A DNA stretch of 64,000 nucleotides from Litorimonas sp046250185. Its GTDB lineage: Bacteria; Pseudomonadota; Alphaproteobacteria; Caulobacterales; Maricaulaceae. The position numbers were made by a program, and so were the translations under genes. Shown here in pieces: positions 61,121 to 64,000 of this stretch (position 1 is the first letter of the stretch; each line of letters begins with the position of its first letter). Under the pieces are notes generated by a model that saw only the letters and a program-made list of their open reading frames with translations, was not told where the DNA came from and ran no database searches. The DNA is taken from the NCBI RefSeq assembly GCF_046250185.1, contig NZ_CP176469.1; one strand, written 5' to 3'.

Positions 61121-61927
61121 TCACGTGCCAGCCATCCAAATTAACAAAATAATTCCAAAGCCAACCCGATATAGCATGAAGGGCAACATGCCGAGGCGGC
61201 TGACGAATTTCATAAAGAAAGCAATGGTGGCATAGGCAACCAAAAAGGAGAGACCTGCCACGACGATCCCTTGGGTGAGGCTTCCTGCGCCGCCCTCTGT
61301 TGTCGCAAGTTTAAGCATCGCATATGCGCCGCCCACGCCTATAATCGGCAAGCTCATCAGCATTGAAAATCTTGCCGCTTCCACGCGGGTTAGGCCAAGT
61401 CCAAGCGCTGCTGTCATCGTAATGCCGCTGCGTGATGTGCCGGGGATCAAAGCGAGGCATTGCGCAAGGCCAATCGTGAACGCGCCTTTCCATGAAAGCT
61501 CTTCGGTTGTCTTGACCCGCTTGCCCCAAATATCGGCCAGCCACAGCACAATCCCAAAAACGATAAAGGTCGTGGCGATAATCCATGGGGAACGCAGTGC
61601 GTCTGCAAAGCCACCCAATTCCAAAAACGCGCCAAAGGCGATTGCGGGCGGTGTTGCGACGATCAGGTTCAGGGCCAAGGCAGAATTTGTGTTCAGTTTG
61701 CGCTGCAACAGATCAACAAAGCCACGCAGGATGCGCCCGACATCTTGGCGGAAATAGGCAATGACAGCGAATAGCGTTCCGAAATGCGCCATCAGGTCGA
61801 TCATCGCGCCTTGATCTTCCCAGCCAAAAATCTGCGCGGGCAAAATCAAATGCGCGGAACTGCTAATCGGCAGAAACTCCGTTAGTCCCTGTATGATCGC
61901 CAGCAAAATGAGATGTAACCAATCCAT
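61121..61927 (-). CDS. uppP: Undecaprenyl-diphosphatase
   Basis: UppP/BacA (268 residues) recycles undecaprenyl diphosphate, the carrier lipid for peptidoglycan, and can give bacitracin resistance. It has about eight membrane segments and the family active-site pairs G-L-T-E-F-L-P-I-S-S-S-A-H-L near 15-28 and P-G-T-S-R-S-G near 163. The gene is followed by the serine-hydrolase gene, both possibly linked to cell wall synthesis. Confidence 0.95.
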   Translation of the reverse strand: MDWLHLILLAIIQGLTEFLPISSSAHLILPAQIFGWEDQGAMIDLMAHFGTLFAVIAYFRQDVGRILRGFVDLLQRKLNTNSALALNLIVATPPAIAFGAFLELGGFADALRSPWIIATTFIVFGIVLWLADIWGKRVKTTEELSWKGAFTIGLAQCLALIPGTSRSGITMTAALGLGLTRVEAARFSMLMSLPIIGVGGAYAMLKLATTEGGAGSLTQGIVVAGLSFLVAYATIAFFMKFVSRLGMLPFMLYRVGFGIILLIWMAGT

Positions 61928-61961
61928 ACTGCTATGCTAAGGCGGGAATGTTACGGCTTTC

Positions 61962-62831
61962 TTATGACGCAGCGGGATTTAACGCCCTTTTTTCTACAGA
62001 TTTTTTGTAAAAAACGAACAACGTAAATCCGCACAAGATAACAAAGCCTCCTATGCCAACGACGCCCCGCCAGGGTAAGTCTATGGAAGATTGGATTGCG
62101 AGCCCTAATGCGGCTGCGCCGTTGGTTGCACCATGCAAAATACAGGCGCCCCAAACTGAGCCTGACTTCTCTCGAATATATGAAAAAATTGGGCTGTAGA
62201 GCAGGCAGAATGCTGTAAAAAGAATTGGCCCGAAAACTGGCATGTCTGGGTAATTATGCCCCATCGCGATTACAGGGGCATGCCAAATACCCCAAAAAAG
62301 CCCCGTCCAAAGGGTTACATACCAAAAACCCTTTGGCCGCATTTCGTGCCAGAGCCAACCGCGCCATCCCAGCTCCTCAGAGAGCATAAAGGGAATGTTT
62401 AGTAACGGTGCGAGGATCAAGAACTGCCCGATTAAAATGAGATTGCCATAGGGCATAGTGGTCAGCATATTTCCCACATCAACGCCCGACTCTTTCAAGA
62501 TTGCGCTATATCCGATGACGGGTTGAACTGCGCTGATGTCGCTGAATAAAAAAGCTAAGGCTGTGGAACCCATGACCAAAATTATCCCGATGAGGTAAGC
62601 GAGGAAAAGCCACCGGTTAAACCGCAATCTCAACCCGAGTGCCGCAATCCTGTTTCCTGCATTAAAACGCCAAGCACAGATGAGTGCGCCAATAGCTGGG
62701 CCACACATGTAGAGGAACGTGAGCCCACCTTTGAGGGCTGATTTATTTTCAGGAAGAAAATAGAGACCTGTGGCGACAGCCCAAGAAAATCCAAAACTTA
62801 CTAATAAAAACAATATTATACGTGAATTCAT
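61962..62831 (-). CDS. CPBP-family intramembrane metalloprotease
   Basis: The 289-residue membrane protein has about eight helices and the CAAX-protease/bacteriocin-processing (CPBP, Rce1-like) motifs: E-E-L-G-W-R-G near 165, W-H-A-P near 200 and H-x-x-x-N (H-G-A-T-N) near 245. Such proteases cut membrane-embedded substrates, sometimes in bacteriocin self-immunity, but no bacteriocin gene is nearby. The ATG 62831 gives a hydrophobic start. A TTG further upstream is possible. Confidence 0.87.
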   Translation of the reverse strand: MNSRIILFLLVSFGFSWAVATGLYFLPENKSALKGGLTFLYMCGPAIGALICAWRFNAGNRIAALGLRLRFNRWLFLAYLIGIILVMGSTALAFLFSDISAVQPVIGYSAILKESGVDVGNMLTTMPYGNLILIGQFLILAPLLNIPFMLSEELGWRGWLWHEMRPKGFWYVTLWTGLFWGIWHAPVIAMGHNYPDMPVFGPILFTAFCLLYSPIFSYIREKSGSVWGACILHGATNGAAALGLAIQSSIDLPWRGVVGIGGFVILCGFTLFVFYKKSVEKRALNPAAS

Positions 62832-62953
62832 AATTTTTATTTTTATCCATTTATGACAAATTGTCGCATCTTGCAATCTGCGTTATCTTTCAGTATAGCA
62901 CGCGCTAAGAACACGGCAAAATACCGAACATCCAAAATGTGAGTGGAAAAGAC

Positions 62954-64000
62954 ATGTCTAGCAAGATGCTGCAATTCGTCGATACCGAGCGGGATATGCC
63001 CAAAAAACGGGAGTCCCAAGAGCGGAAAGACGACTTCCTCGAAATCTATGGCGATTACATTGACGTCAAAGCTGAGGAGCAGGCTTCGCGGTGTAGCCAG
63101 TGCGGCGTCCCGTTCTGTCAAAACCACTGTCCGCTTCAGAACAATATTCCTGATTGGTTAAAACTGACAGCAGAGGGCCGCGTGGAGGAGGCGTATCGTG
63201 TGTCTGCGGCGACGAATAATATGCCAGAAATCTGCGGACGGATTTGCCCGCAAGACCGCCTTTGCGAGGGCTCTTGTGTGATCGAACAATCGGGGCACGG
63301 CACAGTTACGATTGGCTCTGTTGAGCGCTACCTCACGGATACAGCATGGAAAAAAGGCTGGGTCGAGCCGATTGCGCCGCGCCGTGAACGCGCTGGGTCT
63401 GTTGGTATTATTGGCGCTGGGCCTGCGGGTCTCGCGGCGGCGGAAGAACTGCGTCTGCAAGGGTGGCAAGTGACTGTTTATGACCGTCATGACCGCGCGG
63501 GCGGATTGCTGATCTATGGTATCCCGAACTTCAAACTGGACAAAGAAATTGTGCAGCGTCGGATCAAACGCCTCGAAGATGGCGGCATTGAATTTGTGCT
63601 GAACTGTGATGTCGGCGCGGACATAACATTCGCGAAATTACGCGAAAAGCATCAAGCCGTGCTGATTGCAACAGGTGTTTATAAAGCGCGTGATTTGGAC
63701 TGCCCTGGCTCTGGCGCTGACGGAGTCACGGCTGCACTTCCATTCCTGATCGATAGTAACCGGCGCGGGCTGGGCGACACAGTCAAATCAGAAACAGCCG
63801 AAGGCAAAGATGTAGTCGTCATCGGCGGCGGAGATACGGCCATGGATTGCGTGCGGACAGCTGTGCGCCAAGGTGCAAAATCCGTGACCTGCCTCTACCG
63901 TCGAGACCACGCCAACATGCCAGGTTCCCGCCGCGAAACGGCTAATGCGCAAGAAGAAGGCGTGACGTTTGAATGGCTCGCCGCGCCGAAGTCTATTCAT
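62954..64000 (+). CDS. gltD: Glutamate synthase small subunit, N-terminal part
   Basis: The frame is open to the right edge and codes for 349 residues of the beta subunit of NADPH-dependent glutamate synthase, which supplies electrons for glutamine plus 2-oxoglutarate to two glutamate. Iron-sulfur cysteines are in C-S-Q-C-G-V-P-F-C and C-P, and in C-G-R-I-C-P-Q-D-R-L-C-E-G-S-C. The FAD fold I-I-G-A-G-P-A-G-L lies near 155 and the NADPH fold V-V-I-G-G-G-D-T-A-M near 288. GGAAA precedes the ATG. The end of the gene and any gltB lie beyond the window. Confidence 0.95.
   Translation, partial: MSSKMLQFVDTERDMPKKRESQERKDDFLEIYGDYIDVKAEEQASRCSQCGVPFCQNHCPLQNNIPDWLKLTAEGRVEEAYRVSAATNNMPEICGRICPQDRLCEGSCVIEQSGHGTVTIGSVERYLTDTAWKKGWVEPIAPRRERAGSVGIIGAGPAGLAAAEELRLQGWQVTVYDRHDRAGGLLIYGIPNFKLDKEIVQRRIKRLEDGGIEFVLNCDVGADITFAKLREKHQAVLIATGVYKARDLDCPGSGADGVTAALPFLIDSNRRGLGDTVKSETAEGKDVVVIGGGDTAMDCVRTAVRQGAKSVTCLYRRDHANMPGSRRETANAQEEGVTFEWLAAPKSIH

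Overview
The window is chromosomal DNA from an alphaproteobacterium, most likely of the Caulobacterales/Maricaulales (Hyphomonadaceae-like) group. The evidence is a GcrA cell-cycle regulator, the order rpmH-rnpA-yidC-engB-argB, a large TonB-dependent receptor beside a glycoside hydrolase, and several genes with little or no Shine-Dalgarno sequence. It is gene-dense. No gap without a gene exceeds 300 bases; the longest (about 160-245 bases, at 6252-6462, 8760-8965, 11159-11322, 13398-13586, 16636-16878 and 55000-55196) hold promoters, hairpins and terminators. I see no prophage, insertion sequence, rRNA or CRISPR array. One tRNA (Ser-GGA) is present.

Layout. 1-3.9 kb: the end of sdhA, a DCC thiol-oxidoreductase-like gene, an AT-rich island with a DNA adenine methyltransferase and a translationally coupled partner (candidate restriction-modification pair), a PA2169-type four-helix protein, and a phasin-like/H1-like/DUF2853 fusion. 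4-11.5 kb: information-processing genes rpsP and ffh on the minus strand, then rbfA, a lipoprotein, truB, rpsO and pnp on the plus strand, then a twice-frameshifted SEC-C zinc-motif gene. 11.6-16.6 kb: a DEAD-box helicase, argF, argD and an ABC-2 permease. 16.9-18.9 kb: gcrA, behind a gap with DnaA-box-like sites and a long inverted repeat, and serine deaminase.

19-27.5 kb is a compact glycan-use locus: LytS-type kinase, LytTR regulator, TonB receptor, GH3 beta-glucosidase and sodium/sugar symporter, all on the plus strand. 27.5-35.2 kb, minus strand, is a seven-gene chain with overlapping or abutting ends: DUF4129-like, DUF4350, MoxR ATPase, DUF58, SpoIIM-like, RDD and a THUMP-domain RNA methyltransferase. 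35.2-39.3 kb is 5-oxoprolinase pxpABC followed by a fused pabB-pabC gene. 39.4-44.4 kb mixes a TauE/SafE permease, a TerB-like protein, a 12-base tandem repeat, a BaiN-like flavoprotein, a Nudix hydrolase, a phosphoesterase, a lipid-kinase-like protein and tRNA-Ser.

44.5-47.4 kb is the def-(45-aa ORF)-fmt-(unknown)-truA chain for translation start and tRNA modification. 47.4-55 kb, minus strand, holds a membrane protein, msrA, an N-formylglutamate amidohydrolase, a pyrimidine 5'-nucleotidase, a double DUF1036 protein, argB, engB, yidC, rnpA and rpmH. 55.2-59.8 kb is a four-gene plus-strand unit: DUF547 protein, TVP38-family membrane protein, flavin disulfide oxidoreductase and sensor kinase. 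59.9-62.8 kb, minus strand, has a beta-lactamase-fold hydrolase, uppP and a CPBP protease. The window ends inside gltD.

The parts that look least described are the candidate restriction-modification pair, the phasin/DUF2853 fusion, the DUF547-TVP38-flavoprotein-kinase unit, the gcrA control region, the 12-base repeat array and the small ORF between def and fmt. All functions are inferred from sequence reading alone; no database search was run.
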